Source: Apricaphanius iberus
Lineage: Eukaryota; Chordata; Actinopteri; Cyprinodontiformes; Aphaniidae
DNA length: 64,000 nucleotides
Assembly: GCA_028564705.1 (NCBI GenBank)
Contig: JAPXFQ010000398.1
Location: 310,001 to 374,000, forward strand
Reading direction: 5' to 3'
A program made the translations under genes and the position numbers. This document shows, piece after piece, positions 1 through 10,375 of this stretch. The notes under the pieces were generated by a model. It was not told where the DNA came from and ran no database searches. It saw only the letters and a program-made list of their open reading frames with translations. Numbering within the stretch: the first letter of the stretch is position 1; the number at the start of each line of letters is the position of its first letter.

Positions 1-125
1 AGTTTTTAAAAAGCTTCGTTTATGGTGCCGAAAACCTCCGGCTACGTGTGGATAACAGGCCAAACCGTAGAAAAATATCTCAGTTTTGTGAGATACCCGG
101 CTACGTGTGGACAGGGCCAAAGAGC
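1..125. repeat. Interspersed repeat fragment with an internal direct repeat
   Basis: The 14-mer CGGCTACGTGTGGA occurs twice, at 39-52 and 98-111, in otherwise similar context (capped by ggataaca and ggacaggg). This phrase resembles a short non-autonomous DNA element that is common in teleost genomes. The copy is cut by the window edge, so its start and any inverted repeat cannot be seen. The family assignment is recall only. Confidence 0.35.
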
Positions 126-1325
126 AAAGTATTTTGCAAAGTAGTTTTTTTGGGGGGGTTCTGTCAATGTTGAATTAGCTAAATACATTTATTTAAAATA
201 CTGTAATTGTAGCACTGGTGTTGGCTCTAAGCTTTGAATCACTGGTTGTAAGATGTGGATTTTGGGGAAAGAAGACAGTATAATGAATTTATTAGCTCCA
301 CCTCATGCAAAAAAAGAAGACAATAATTAGCTCAATGATTTAATGGATATATCATATTTCTAAACTTGCTATTGTAAATTGTGTGTTCACTAGTTTTACT
401 TGTTTGTTAATTATGCTAAAAAAACACACTGTTGGATTAAACATAGAAACTGTACTTAGGTGTGGTTTATGTACTGTATGTGCCTATTTGACCATACAAA
501 AAATTCTACCACTGTTTCTAAATTTTTATTTCTGTCAGTTTCTAAATAGTTATTTGTGTCATTTCTTTATCCAAGCAAAATTTCATGAATTGTAAAAATA
601 AACTATGCCAAGAGTTCCTTATCTTGGAACTTTGACAGTTGACAAACAGTTTCTTACCTTCATTTCCCTAAAAAGCCAGGGTTTGATGTCACAGTTCAAT
701 TGTGCATGCATGTGTTACGGTAGTTTCATGATGAAATCAAACTCCATCCATGTTCCTTGTCTATATTGACACCTGCCTCCCAGATCAATGATAGACAGTC
801 CAACAGGTAGACAGAAGGTACAAAAAAAATTGTGCCGTTAGTTCTCTTGACATAATAAGTTCCCCGGGGTACCTCTCAACACGTTATTACTCCTGCTGTT
901 CTCAGAGTTGGAAACTTTGAAGGGGTAAGGAAAAGAAAGGAATGAACAGAGGGGTTTGAAACGACAATATGATGAGAGAGGAGGGAAACTGAGATAGTCT
1001 GTATGTCAGCATTAATGAGGAAAACTCAAAGAATGACTAGTTTTGTGTTAAGAAGTTTATTCAATAAATGGTCATTCAATGAAGTTTGGCTTAACAGTAC
1101 GAAACAATGATAAATAATTTTGTAGGAAATGCATGTTCCAAATCTCGAAGAGGGGAATAATCATTAAATTAAACCATATTGCTATAATCTACTGATAACA
1201 GCCCAAGTGATTTTTATTACCTTTTTAATAACATTATTACATTTGCATGCTAAGTATGGTATTAAACAGCTAAGATAAACTGTTTTTTAGTAAATAGGTT
1301 TTGGATTGGTAAGGCATTTGCAGTT
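126..1325. other. Unannotated AT-rich DNA
   Basis: I see no gene, RNA or recognisable repeat here. The open frame at 383-595 has no domain and lies in AT-rich sequence, so it is most likely chance. Confidence 0.4.
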
Positions 1326-1872
1326 ATGTAGGCGCTGTACCGGTCTGTTGTGGTAAAGAAAGAGCTGAGCCAAAAGGCCCAGCTCTCAATTGACCAGTTA
1401 ATCTATGTTCATAAGCTCATCTATAGTCACAAACTTTGGGTGGTGACCAAAAGAACGAGATCACTTATGCAAAAGGCTGAAAACAGTTTACTCCGCAGGT
1501 TCGCTGGGCGCTCACTTAGAGATAGGGTGAGAAGCTTAGTTATCTGGGGAGGTTTAGAGTAGACCTCCTGCTCCTCCACATCGAGAGGAGCCAGTTGAGG
1601 TGGTTCGGGCATCCGGTCAGGATGCCTCCGGGACGCCTCCCTGGTGAGATGTTCTCGGCACGTCACACCAGTAGGAAACCCAGAGGAAGACCCAGGACAC
1701 GCTGGAGGAACTATGTCTCTTGGCTGGCCTGGGAACCCCTTGGGATTCCTCCTAAGGAGCTGACCCAAGTGGTCGGGGAGAGGGAAGTCTGGGTCTCTCT
1801 GACTAAACTGCTGCCCTGTGACCTGACCTGATAAAGTCGAAGTAGATGGATGGATGGATGGATGAATGGATG
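1326..1872 (+). mobile_element. 5'-truncated Rex3-like (RTE-clade) LINE, C-terminal end plus (GATG)n tail
   Basis: Two overlapping plus-strand frames (1350-1562 and about 1563-1831) together encode the C-terminal region of a fish RTE-type retrotransposon. The visible landmarks are a LWVVTKRTRS-like stretch, RRFAGRSLRDRVRS, RWFGHPVRMPPGRLPGE and RGRPRTRWRNY. A one-base loss near 1545-1555 shifts the frame, which puts a TAG at 1560-1562 where related copies read on through a leucine-rich stretch. The element ends at 1842-1872 in (GATG)n, the type of 3' tail described for Rex3. Endonuclease and most of the reverse transcriptase are missing, so this is a dead 5'-truncated copy, as usual for target-primed insertion. 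I could not find a convincing target duplication. Confidence 0.8.
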
Positions 1873-2748
1873 GGAAAAAGTGTTGAACGTCAATTTTCTA
1901 TGGCAACAATTTAATTGAAGTCCACACCAGATATTGATAGCAACCCAAGCAAATCCACACATGCCAAAAACAAAACAAAAACTAATCAGTTCACAACTTA
2001 AATTGTGTGTTAAAAGTGGAATGCTAGAAGGCAATTATTTTTAAAAGCTTACTGAAATGTATAACTACTAGCAAAGCCTTTGCTGGTAATGAAACTACAC
2101 TATCTCTGTACACCAAGAAACTTAAAACTCTTACAATAAAATAAGAAATATGACTTTGCACTGAAAATAAAGTCATATTTCTCATTTAAATATTTTATTT
2201 TTGAAGCGTTGTGTAGCAAAGTGGGTAGTGCAGTGCTTGGTGTACAGAGACCCAGATCTTGTCCTGGTTTGAGGCCCATCACCTGATGCATGTTTTTTGT
2301 GCCTCCATGTACAATACACCATCAAATATTGTGGCCATGGACAAAATATTTAGACTGACTAAACAATTTTACTTTAAACTAACCTAATTCAATTTAGTGT
2401 AACCTGTTAAGAAAATAAATTTAATTGAAGTCAACATTTATTTTCTTTGAGTGTAGTCTTATTCTTTTCTCAGGTGTAATTTTTTTATCCATTCTTAAAT
2501 TTTGAGATGTTTTGGGGTATATATTTTATTTACTTTGATGTTCCGTTCTTTTTGTAAGCTTTCAACTGGATTTAATTTGCTGATTCACTAAATGGCTCCA
2601 GCAGCTATGTTTTGTTTTTTCCTAAAACTGATAGCTTCCTTGGTTGTATGTTTGGGAAAAACACTCACTGTGAAAATTGTTCCATCTTCAGATTTATATT
2701 AAAAATGCCTAGGATCATTAATCCATAAACCCTTTCTTTAGTTAAAAG
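1873..2748. other. Unannotated DNA with a possible tRNA-like SINE head near 2215-2290
   Basis: Most of the stretch is featureless. Around 2215-2290 the phrase gtgggtagtgcagtgc followed by tggtttgaggccc resembles degenerate pol III A and B boxes, but no tail or flanking duplication is visible. Confidence 0.25.
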
Positions 2749-3648
2749 GGCCAACTGTGGTTCAGAAGTGTGGTAGCTGTTTTGCAATCAGAAGGTCATA
2801 GGTTTGGTTCCAGCTTCCTCCAGTCACATTCCAGTCTGCCCCTGGGCAAGGCCCTTAAAGGCTGAATATGGAACATGGGCACCAAAGCGACATCTAGTGT
2901 GTAGAGGTTGTAGTTACAACAACAAAACGCCATCTGGATGCCAGTTCTGTCGCCGTAATGAGCCAGCATAATGTCCAGCGACAAATCTTACAGGGTAAGT
3001 ACCATTTTGTACTAATAGGTTTAAAATGCTAAACGAAAAATAATTAGAACAAAATATGGGTCAAAGGCAAAAGTAAGTTTTTTGTCCCTGTCTTTCTGCA
3101 TCTTATTTCGGTAGCTGAGTGGTATCCTCCACTCCTCTTGGTGATGTCCTCTATAAAACTCGTAAGTTATACTTTAGAATTTACATAAACATCCGATGTC
3201 ACAGTGTACGTATTTGACAAAGGTGGATGGTCGGAGACCTATGTCAATACAGAAAGCTAGCTAAAAAATTATGTATAATAGCCTCTCACCGCAGCGGTGA
3301 AAGCGTGCCTCCTATACTGGGTAGTGCAGGAGGAAACCGCTTCCTTTTCTTACATTTGCTCGGTGTGGACGTTGATGCTCTCATATCTAGGAAAAAAATC
3401 ATATACACGAGTATTGAAAGGGTGCACTTTCATTCTGCACACCCCTAAACTCCCCGTTGAACTATTACTTTTTTAAAGAGATAGCGTTTAAGAAAAATTT
3501 TCCATATTCAACCTTTAACCCCAAGTTGCCTACCAATTGGCATATCCGTGTATCAATGTGAGTGCTAATGGGTGAATGTGGCTGTAATGTATAGTGCTTT
3601 GGATAGTCAGTATGATTGGAAAGGTGGCATATAAATTCAGTCTGTCTA
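2749..3648 (+). repeat. tRNA-headed SINE-like repeat, interrupted by a TTAA element
   Basis: The 5' part (2749-2858) has an A-box-like GGTTCAGAAGTGTGGTAGC and a B-box-like GGTTTGGTTCC near 2800-2811, then the phrase tgcccctgggcaaggcccttaa. The 3' part resumes at 3519 with ccccaagttgcctacc and runs to the agtgctttgg...catataaatt tail near 3640. The uninterrupted copy at 5180-5400 has the same two halves joined directly (cacttaaccctaagttgcc), which shows that 2859-3514 is an insertion. Family identity is inferred from similarity to common teleost SINE-like repeats. Confidence 0.7.
2859..3514. mobile_element. Non-autonomous DNA transposon (656 bp) with TTAA duplication, inside a SINE
   Basis: The insert begins AGGCTGAATATGG (2859-2871) and ends CCATATTCAACCT (3502-3514). 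These are inverted repeats of 13 bp with one mismatch. TTAA flanks it on both sides (2855-2858 and 3515-3518). The empty-site structure is given by the intact sister SINE at 5180-5400, which has TTAA once at the matching point. TTAA duplication is the hallmark of the piggyBac superfamily, although the terminal bases are not the usual piggyBac CCC, so the superfamily is uncertain. There is no transposase: the frame at 3227-3448 has no recognisable domain. Confidence 0.7.
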
Positions 3649-3654
3649 CAAACT

Positions 3655-4250
3655 AAAGATTGCCAATATCAGTCTCACAGTCTACACCATGACTGTTCTC
3701 ACCTCTTAACTTCATTGTTGGTATTATGTTTCTAGAGTGAATTGCAGTCCCATTTTCCTCCAAACATGATGTGGAATGACATCTGAAAAGCTTGGTCCCA
3801 TCTGACCAAAATATGTTCTCACAATATTTTGTTGACATGTCCCAATGTTTTACTGCAAATTTTAAACCATCTTAAACTTACTTGTTTTTCAGCTCTGGAG
3901 TCTTGCACAGTAAGCAGACACAGAGGTCCACTCGCTGCATCACAGTTTGTGATAGAGTTTTCAGTAGGAAACTGTACCTGGTCTTCAGGAAGCTCTCCCT
4001 AAGTGGTACTTGGCTCTTGAATAACTCTTCAAATATTTTCGATTCCTTTGTTGGACATGTAATGAGGATCACCTAGTGCTGGATGATTTATGGCTAGATT
4101 ATCATCCCAACTGTAATCACTGAAACATTCCATAGTTTGTAAAAATACCTACACAAAGCTATCAATATGTTGTGAAACTATATGGTTGTAAAGTGCTTGA
4201 GAGCGCTCTTGCTTTGATAATCATAACGTGCTTCTGTGTGATTACTTGGT
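3655..4250 (-). mobile_element. Decayed Tc1-like transposon (transposase remnant)
   Basis: Read on the minus strand, this stretch keeps a recognisable Tc1-type transposase footprint. Examples are ttggtcccatctgaccaaaa near 3792-3811 (the complement of the TGGTCAGATG 'WSDE' block) and gtacttggctcttgaataac near 4005-4024 (N-terminal region). The order of blocks matches one continuous transposase read from about 4250 down to 3655. Stops and indels break every frame, and I could not define the inverted ends. It abuts the SINE at 2749-3648. Confidence 0.6.
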
Positions 4251-5178
4251 AAGGAGAAAATGTTGTTTAGGTCATCAGTTTGGTTTTAACAGACTTTAGC
4301 TCTTTTCTTGACTCTCTATGCCGTATTTTGCATCTTTTGTGTGAAATGACAAAGGATTTTTTTTACTGGTATTTCCCTTCATGACATGCTGCATATTCAC
4401 AACCTTTTTCTCTTCTATATAATCTGTTATAGTAAAACTGTGAGTTTAGTGTTTCTTTGCTCTTAGATAGCCAAATTGTGCCCCTTTAATCAGCTGTGGC
4501 AATATATTTAACCTCCTCTTAATCATTGACACAAGTCATGATAGAAAAGAGTGTAATTGACAAAAGGAGGAAGGATATTTAGACTAATGTGATACAATGC
4601 AGGTGTAACAATACCTTCTTCTCGTAATAAATTAAGTCTGGCTTCTTAAAGACAATTCTATTACCTCTACAGTTATGCGCAATCACTCTCTGTCAGGTAA
4701 ATGGATATGCACACTTGTTACCAAATCGGTAGTCAAGGTCCTATCAATACAGACTGATCTCAAGATTTATGCCACTGCTTTAGAGGCTGGCAGTTGGTAG
4801 TTTTTATGACAAATTTCCATGTTTCTCTCCTAGTTAAAAAATTAAACAAATTCAACACATGTATTCATTGTATTCTGTAGTATTCTATTTAATTTCATTT
4901 TTTGTATTCATCATGCATTGGATTCTTTTAGTTCTGTTTGGGTCAGGTTTTAATCACAAAACAAACAAAAAACAATTTGTATTTGTAGAATCATAAAGCT
5001 TTGATGGAGTACTGGGACCCATTATTTTATCTTGGAGGCAGTAAAACTTCCCTCAGTCAGCAGCCTTTCACAGGTACCCATCAGTTATACCCATTCAAAG
5101 GACTGGAACCCCCATATAATCTTTTTCTAGTCCAGGGCTGCATGATGTGTACTGGCAAGAGAAGCAAATGGGTACAGG
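4251..5178. other. Unannotated DNA
   Basis: There is no recognisable repeat or gene. The part around 4480-4690 (ttaatcagctgtggcaatat and following) is less AT-simple than its surroundings and could be constrained non-coding sequence, which the sequence alone cannot show. Confidence 0.3.
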
Positions 5179-5400
5179 GTGACTCTCGCTCAGCAGATAG
5201 AGTAGTTGTTTTGCAATCAGAGGGTTGGAGGTTCAATTCCAGCCACCTCCTGTCACATATCAATGTGCCCCTGGGAAAGGCACTTAACCCTAAGTTGCCT
5301 ACCAAGCTCTGCATCAGTGTATGAGTGGATAAATGTAGGTCCAGTCCAAAGTGCTTTGAGTGGTCAGTATGACTTAATAAGTCCAGTTCATTTATCATCC
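5179..5400 (+). repeat. tRNA-headed SINE-like repeat, near full length
   Basis: The copy starts with an A-box-like CGCTCAGCAGATAGAG and a B-box-like GGTTCAATTCC at about 5230-5240. It then has the unit tgtcacatatcaatgtgccc, cacttaaccctaagttgcct, and the 3' segment aaagtgctttgagtggtcag. It is the same family as the split copy at 2749-3648. The frames that cover it on both strands are by-products of the repeat. No target duplication was found. Confidence 0.65.
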
Positions 5401-6369
5401 ATTGTAGTATCCTATGTTTAATGTTTATTTTCACAGTTATGTTTCTCCCTTCTTCCCTTTTTTCTCATAATACCACTCTTTTCTTGCTGCTATCAGCATG
5501 AAACCAAAGTCAATATAACCAGGGTCTAATTGGGGTTGAATAAGAAGTTACTTTCTATGACATATTTTAGGTTTGTTAAATCACATAACACATAAAAGTA
5601 CTGATGTTCTTATGAGTGCAAGCTTTGTTAAAGGCAAAGGAGACTCAAAACAGCTAATTTAAAAGCTCTCACCACATTGTGTCTCCATCGTTACAGTGGA
5701 AGTACAAATAAAGAATGAGTATGTTTACGATTCAAAAAATCTTGTCACAATGTTTGTTTGCAAAATCATTAGGAAACAAAATGATTTTTATTATTTAATG
5801 CATTACCAAAAAAAAGTGATTTTTTTCCCCCCACATTTTTGCAACTGCAAACGTCAATATTTTAGTACTGTAATCAGAGTTGCATAGTAACCGGTTAAAC
5901 TAGATTTACTTTTTACCTTTACTTGATCAATATTATTATTGATATAAGTGTTGCTACTTTCACTTGATTGAAATTTCTGGAAAATATACTTTTTGTTAGT
6001 AATTTCACTTAACCTGATCCATCCCACAGCCCCGCAAATGGGACGATGTGTCCTAATCTAGCTAGGACTTTGGAGAGAACCTGGTGCTGAAGAGGTCAAT
6101 GAAAATCAAACATGTTTTTACCAAAAATCCACCAGACACAGATCCATACCTACAGTTAAAGTAATACTTATTATTTGTTTACAAGCTTTATTGTCCTGTT
6201 ATTTCCTATCTGCTGAGCCTCTATATCACAATGACATGCATTGAGGTTCATGAATGGTGAGGCACTAAATTCTAGTTTTTTAGTGGGGATTTTTTCTGTT
6301 TTTCTGACCAGACTACCTTCTTCCAAACAGATTTCCTGTTCCTTGCACAACTCAGAAAAATGTAAACAT
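5401..6369. other. Unannotated AT-rich DNA
   Basis: I see no gene or recognisable mobile element. Short poly-T and poly-A runs are the only structure. Confidence 0.4.
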
Positions 6370-6775
6370 TTTGTTTTCTTTCCGTGGTTTTCTTTTTGAC
6401 AGTCTTTCAGAAAGGCTGTATGTGTGAATGACTAATTGATGTCTCACTGACAGATTATCCAGACAAAAGGATGGATCTCTGCAAATCAAAGTTATCATCA
6501 GTGTCTCGGTTGCTTCTATTAATGTATGTGGACAGCCATTTCCTTGTAGGCTTGTAATTATCCCAAACTCTTTCCGTTTTCGGGTTATGAATTGAACAGT
6601 GCTCTGTGAAATGTTCAGAAGTCCCTGATATTATTTTAACCTTAAGCTTGCTTTAAACTTTAATACTACTTCATCCGTTCTCTTCCATCCATGTTTCTTA
6701 GTCTTCATGATGTTCTTTGTTTCCTAATAAACTTCGGAGGCTTTTAGAGAACAGCAGAATTTATATTTAAAGTAT
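6370..6775 (-). mobile_element. Decayed Tc1-like transposon, transposase N-terminal part and 5' leader
   Basis: On the minus strand from about 6770 downward the order is a 5' leader (agcctccgaagtttatta), a start region reading atgaagactaagaaacatgg, then a helix-turn-helix region ending near gcactgttcaattcataacc and cggaaagagtttgggataat. This matches the N-terminal third of a widespread teleost Tc1 family. The frame is broken by stops. The catalytic region is absent. Confidence 0.6.
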
Positions 6776-7778
6776 ACTACATAAAGCATGTGCCTTTCCA
6801 AAGTTTTCTTAAAATCTTAAACGCCACCAACATCCAACCATTTTTGCCTTTTCCTTTTGAGTTGCACCTGATACTTTTTATACCTCTTTTTTGAGTGTCC
6901 AAATACTTGAGTGGGCGATACATTTAAGAGAGACCTTGAGGGATGTACTATAACCTTACACTTGTGTCCTCTGTAGAGAGGAGGAAATCAAAGCAAAAAA
7001 AAGAAACTTGAGTTGGTGGAGGCTCGAACATCTGGAATCCAGCAAAACACCTAAAGCTGCCTTGATTAAAATCACACTCTTTGTCCGAAGCCATGACAAA
7101 ATTAGACCTTTAAACAGCCAAGCTTAGAATAACACATCGGCATATTAAAAAAATAAAACTTATTAGATAAGTGTGAGCACAAATTAAGGCTGGCTCTGGC
7201 TTACTTGAGACTGTGGTGTACTTTTGGCCACCCCACTCTAAAACCGAGAACATTTTCTTCCACTCTCTTTAACTTATTTGTTTGTGGACCTTTTCAATTC
7301 TCATGATTTCATCTTAAATTTTCCTCTTAAACCTTGACCTCCTAGTTATTATTGTCAAGTCCTGTGGGCCGGGGTGCATGCTGGGTGGCCGGGGCCAGAG
7401 AGGCATGAAAGAGGAAAAGCTTTGCAGACTCGTTTGGATTTGTTTACACAAACTGGAATCTTTTTTGGTGGGAGATAAAAGTTAGTAACAGCAGTGAAGT
7501 GCTTTTTTTCCCATAGTCTCTGGAATCCTCCTCACACATCGGCCCTATTCCTGTCACTATAACAGATGTTTGGTTTGGGAAACTGTAAACTCTGTCTGCA
7601 TTTCTGATCTCTGTTATCTCCCTATGACTTGTAACTCTCCAGGCATCATATTAAGACTTGGCATTGACTTTGTATCCACTGACATGGCAAACACTTATTA
7701 CTGTGAAGACTGGAACAAGCAGCATACAAATTAGTTCAGCTCCAGAGATGGATATAGGATATAGTATGGATATAGTTA
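6776..7778. other. Unannotated DNA upstream of the intact Tc1-type element
   Basis: No gene or clear repeat is visible. A short GC-richer patch lies near 7365-7400. Confidence 0.35.
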
Positions 7779-7805
7779 CACTACCGTTCAAAAGTTTGGG
7801 GTCAC
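7779..7805 (+). repeat. Left terminal inverted repeat of the DD38E transposon
   Basis: This 27-bp repeat is the exact reverse complement of 9370-9396 and is preceded by the target TA (7777-7778). Identity stops right after the GGGGTCAC block. Confidence 0.95.
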
Positions 7806-7940
7806 CCAAACAATTTTGTGTTTTCCATGAAAAGTCACACTTATTCACCACCATACGTTGTGAAATGAATAAAATATAGAGTCAAGACATTGACAAGGTT
7901 AGAAATAATGATTTTTATTTGAAATAAGATTGTTTTTACA

Positions 7941-8984
7941 TCAAACTTTGCTTTCATCAAAGAATCCTCCATTTGCAGCAATTACAGCATTGCAGACCTT
8001 TGGCATTCTAGCTGTTAATTTGTTGAGGTAATCTGGAGAAATTGCACCCCACGCTTCTAGAAGCAGCTCCCACAATTTGGATTGGTTGGATGGGCACTTC
8101 TTGCGTACCATACGGTCAAGCTGCTCCCACAACAGCTCAACGGGGTTCAAATCTGGTGACTGCGCTGGCCACTCCATTACCGATAGAATACCAGCTGCCT
8201 GCTTCTTCTCTAAATAGTTCTTGCACAATTTCGAGGTGTGTTTTGGGTCATTGTCCTGTTGTAGGATGAAATTGGCTCCAATCAAGCGCTGTCCACTGGG
8301 TATGGCATGGCGTTGCAAAATGGAGTGATAGCCTTCCTTATTCAGAATCCCTTTTACCCTGTACAAATCTCCCACCTTACCAGCACCAAAGCAACCCCAG
8401 ACCATCACATTACCTCCACCATGCTTAACAGATGGCGTCAGGCATTCTTCCAGCATCTTTTCAGTTGTTCTGCGTCTCACAAACGTTCTTCTTTGTGATC
8501 CAAACACCTCAAACTTGGATTCATCCGTCCACAGCACTTTTTTCCAGTCTTCCTCTGTCCAATGTCTGTGTTCTTTTGCCCATCTTAATCTTTTTCTTTT
8601 ATTGGCCAGTCTCAGATATGGCTTTTTCTTTGCCACTCTGCCCTGAAGCCCAGAATCCCGCAGCCGCCTCTTCACTGTAGATGTTGACACTGGTGTTTTG
8701 CGGGTACTATTTAATGAAGATGCCAGTTGGGGACCTGTGAGGCGTCTGTTTCTCAAACTAGAGACTCTAATGTACTTATCTTCTTGCTCAGTTGTGCAAC
8801 GCGGCCTCCCACTTCTTTTTCTACTCTGGTTAGAGCCTGTTTGTGCTGTCCTCTGAAGGGAGTAGTACACACCGTTGTAGGAAATCTTCAATTTCTTAGC
8901 AATTTCTCGCATGGAATAGCCTTCATTTCTAAGAACAAGAATAGACTGTCGAGTTTCAGATGAAAGTTCTCTTTTTCTGGCCAT
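7941..8984 (-). CDS. Tc1-family transposase, DD38E, intact 347 aa
   Basis: This enzyme excises and reinserts its element by a cut-and-paste reaction at TA sites, using a two-metal DDE active site in the nucleus. Residues 8-48 form the first helix-turn-helix of the paired-like DNA-binding region. An SGRPR AT-hook-like linker lies at 58-62 and a second helix-turn-helix at about 63-115. A basic KKKPYLR...KRKRLR stretch at 119-134 is a likely nuclear signal. The catalytic residues are D154 (LWTDESKF), D244 (QQDNDPKH) and E283 (SPDLNPVE), with the glycine-rich box KHGGGNVMVWG at 187-197. There are 38 residues between D244 and E283, four more than in classical DD34E Tc1 proteins; the extra length lies in the stretch KKQAAGILSVMEWP. 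Length, start (MARKRELSS) and C-terminus are typical, and there is no stop or frameshift. Activity is inferred and not shown. Confidence 0.95.
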   Translation of the reverse strand: MARKRELSSETRQSILVLRNEGYSMREIAKKLKISYNGVYYSLQRTAQTGSNQSRKRSGRPRCTTEQEDKYIRVSSLRNRRLTGPQLASSLNSTRKTPVSTSTVKRRLRDSGLQGRVAKKKPYLRLANKRKRLRWAKEHRHWTEEDWKKVLWTDESKFEVFGSQRRTFVRRRTTEKMLEECLTPSVKHGGGNVMVWGCFGAGKVGDLYRVKGILNKEGYHSILQRHAIPSGQRLIGANFILQQDNDPKHTSKLCKNYLEKKQAAGILSVMEWPAQSPDLNPVELLWEQLDRMVRKKCPSNQSKLWELLLEAWGAISPDYLNKLTARMPKVCNAVIAANGGFFDESKV

Positions 8985-9369
8985 TTTGAGCGTTTAATTG
9001 ACCCCACAAATGTGATGCTCCAGAAACTCAATCTGCTCAAAGGAAGGTCAGTTTTGTAGCTTCTGTACCGAGCTAAACTGTTTTCAGATGTGTGAACATG
9101 ATTGCACAAGGGTTTTCTAATCATCAATTAGCCTTCTGAGCCAATGAGCAAACACATTGTACCATTAGAACACTGGAGTGATAGTTGCTGGAAATGGGCC
9201 TCTATACACCTATGTAGATATTGCACCAAAAACCAGACATTTGCAGCTAGAATAGTCATTTACCACATTAGCAATGTATAGCGTGTGTTTCTTTAAAGTT
9301 AAGACTAGTTTAAAGTTATCTTCATTGAAAAGTACAGTGCTTTTCCTTCAGAAATAAGGACATTTCAAT

Positions 9370-9396
9370 GTGACCCCAAACTTTTGAACGGTAGTG
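9370..9396 (-). repeat. Right terminal inverted repeat of the DD38E transposon
   Basis: This is the exact partner of 7779-7805 and is followed by the target TA at 9397-9398. On the minus strand it is the transposase-proximal 5' end. Confidence 0.95.
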
Positions 9397-9594
9397 TATA
9401 TAGATCTAGAGTTCTTAATATGAATATGAATTATTCTTTTTCAGATGGGATGATAATTCAAGAAAGAAAAAAAAACGTGAAAATATGTAAAATCTATATT
9501 TGGGTATAAGCTCATTGTTAATTTGCCCAGTCGAAATTATACATACAAACTGAATGATAGAAATTATATATTAAACCATTTTTACCACTTATTT
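9397..9594. other. Short unannotated spacer
   Basis: AT-rich spacer between the intact transposon and a LINE-tail fragment. Nothing is recognised. Confidence 0.4.
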
Positions 9595-9685
9595 TTCACT
9601 TTCTTGTAAAGTGCTTGAAATGGCATCTGTTGTGATTCAGCACTTTATAAATTACCTGAATTAAAAACTGAACTGAATAGTAATT
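9595..9685 (+). repeat. LINE 3'-tail fragment
   Basis: The phrase gtaaagtgcttgaaatggca followed by tctgttgtgattcagcactt and a gaat-rich end matches the last 80 bp of the longer element at 36409-37290 (aaagtgccttgagatgacat...). It is therefore a truncated tail of the same LINE family. Confidence 0.55.
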
Positions 9686-9699
9686 CTATGTTCATTGAT

Positions 9700-9845
9700 T
9701 CAGTTGTAAACAAGGTGGTGGTAGCATCATGTCTAGGGTTTGTTTCAGTGCCAACGGGACATTTCACAAAGTGAATGGAATATTGAAAAAGGAACTGCTT
9801 TGCAATGCAGTAGGTAAATGTTTGAAATTTGTTCATAATTGATTG
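9700..9845 (+). mobile_element. Tc1-like transposase fragment (glycine-rich box region)
   Basis: The phrase ggtggtggtagcatcatgtc encodes the GGGSIM block of Tc1 transposases, and aaagtgaatggaatattgaa encodes the following KVNGILK-like block. About 140 bp survive, with no ends. It is not a duplicate of the nearby intact element, whose block reads GGGNVMVWG. Confidence 0.55.
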
Positions 9846-9916
9846 TTCAAACGAAACAGTGCCTGAACATGGTAAAGCAGGTTAATATCAAACTATGAAA
9901 GATAGAGGCCAGAAAA

Positions 9917-10375
9917 CATCAAATCAAATCAAGAAATCACACTTTATTTATAAAGCGCTTTTCATACAAAAAAAAATGCAGCTCAAAGTGCTTTAGAGAT
10001 TAAAATGACCCCACATAACGCACATTCCCATCTCTTCCCCACAAATGACAATTACTCCCCTTTCCCAAACCCATTTCCCAAACACACACGGACACATTCC
10101 CAAAATGCGTAAGACCATAGGTAGTGTCTACCTGGGCTCAGATGAGTCAGGTACGTAAGGTACATGCCATCAGGAGAACTGTCTGCCCGGACAGCAGCAG
10201 GTACATGGCAGCAGCTAGGGCACCGACACAGGGCGCCCAGAGTAGAGAGGGTGGAGACCCCCAGCATCACTTGAGCACTACCCGGAGAGCACCCAGGCTA
10301 CTGCTGCTGAACACCGACCGCGAGGCAGAGTGCTCCCACAGAGGAAACACTGGAAGAACGATTAATAAGTAAAAA
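9917..10375 (-). repeat. Probable LINE 3' end, minus strand, with (TTGAT)n tail
   Basis: On the plus strand the copy opens with catcaaatcaaatcaagaaa, then cactttatttataaagcgct, then a GC-richer body rich in gacagcagcaggtacatggc-type sequence up to about 10375. Read on the minus strand this is a GC-rich 3' region ending in the common tail caaagtgc...gctttataaataaagtg and (TTGAT)n. I recognise the body as a repeated teleost sequence but cannot name its clade. The open frames on both strands here belong to the repeat. Confidence 0.5.

Larger units (their letters stand above)
7779..9396 (-). mobile_element. Complete Tc1/mariner transposon, DD38E type (Intruder-like), 1618 bp
   Basis: The left end CACTACCGTTCAAAAG... 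(7779-7805) and the right end (9370-9396) are perfect 27-bp inverted repeats. TA sits directly outside both ends (7777-7778 and 9397-9398), the target duplication of Tc1/mariner elements. The only gene inside is a full-length transposase on the minus strand (7941-8984). The 162-bp leader side (7779-7940) and the 412-bp upstream side (8985-9369) are non-coding. Perfect ends together with an open frame make this the youngest-looking autonomous element of the window. The Intruder assignment rests on the aspartate-glutamate spacing and on recall of that named DD38E family. Confidence 0.92.

Noticed and set aside
2215..2290. tRNA gene or SINE head
   Set aside because: A- and B-box-like words exist but no cloverleaf, tail or duplication could be drawn, so it is mentioned only as a possibility.
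8042..9127. Open frames on the plus strand and upstream of the DD38E transposase
   Set aside because: They overlap the transposase antisense or its non-coding terminal region and lack any motif.
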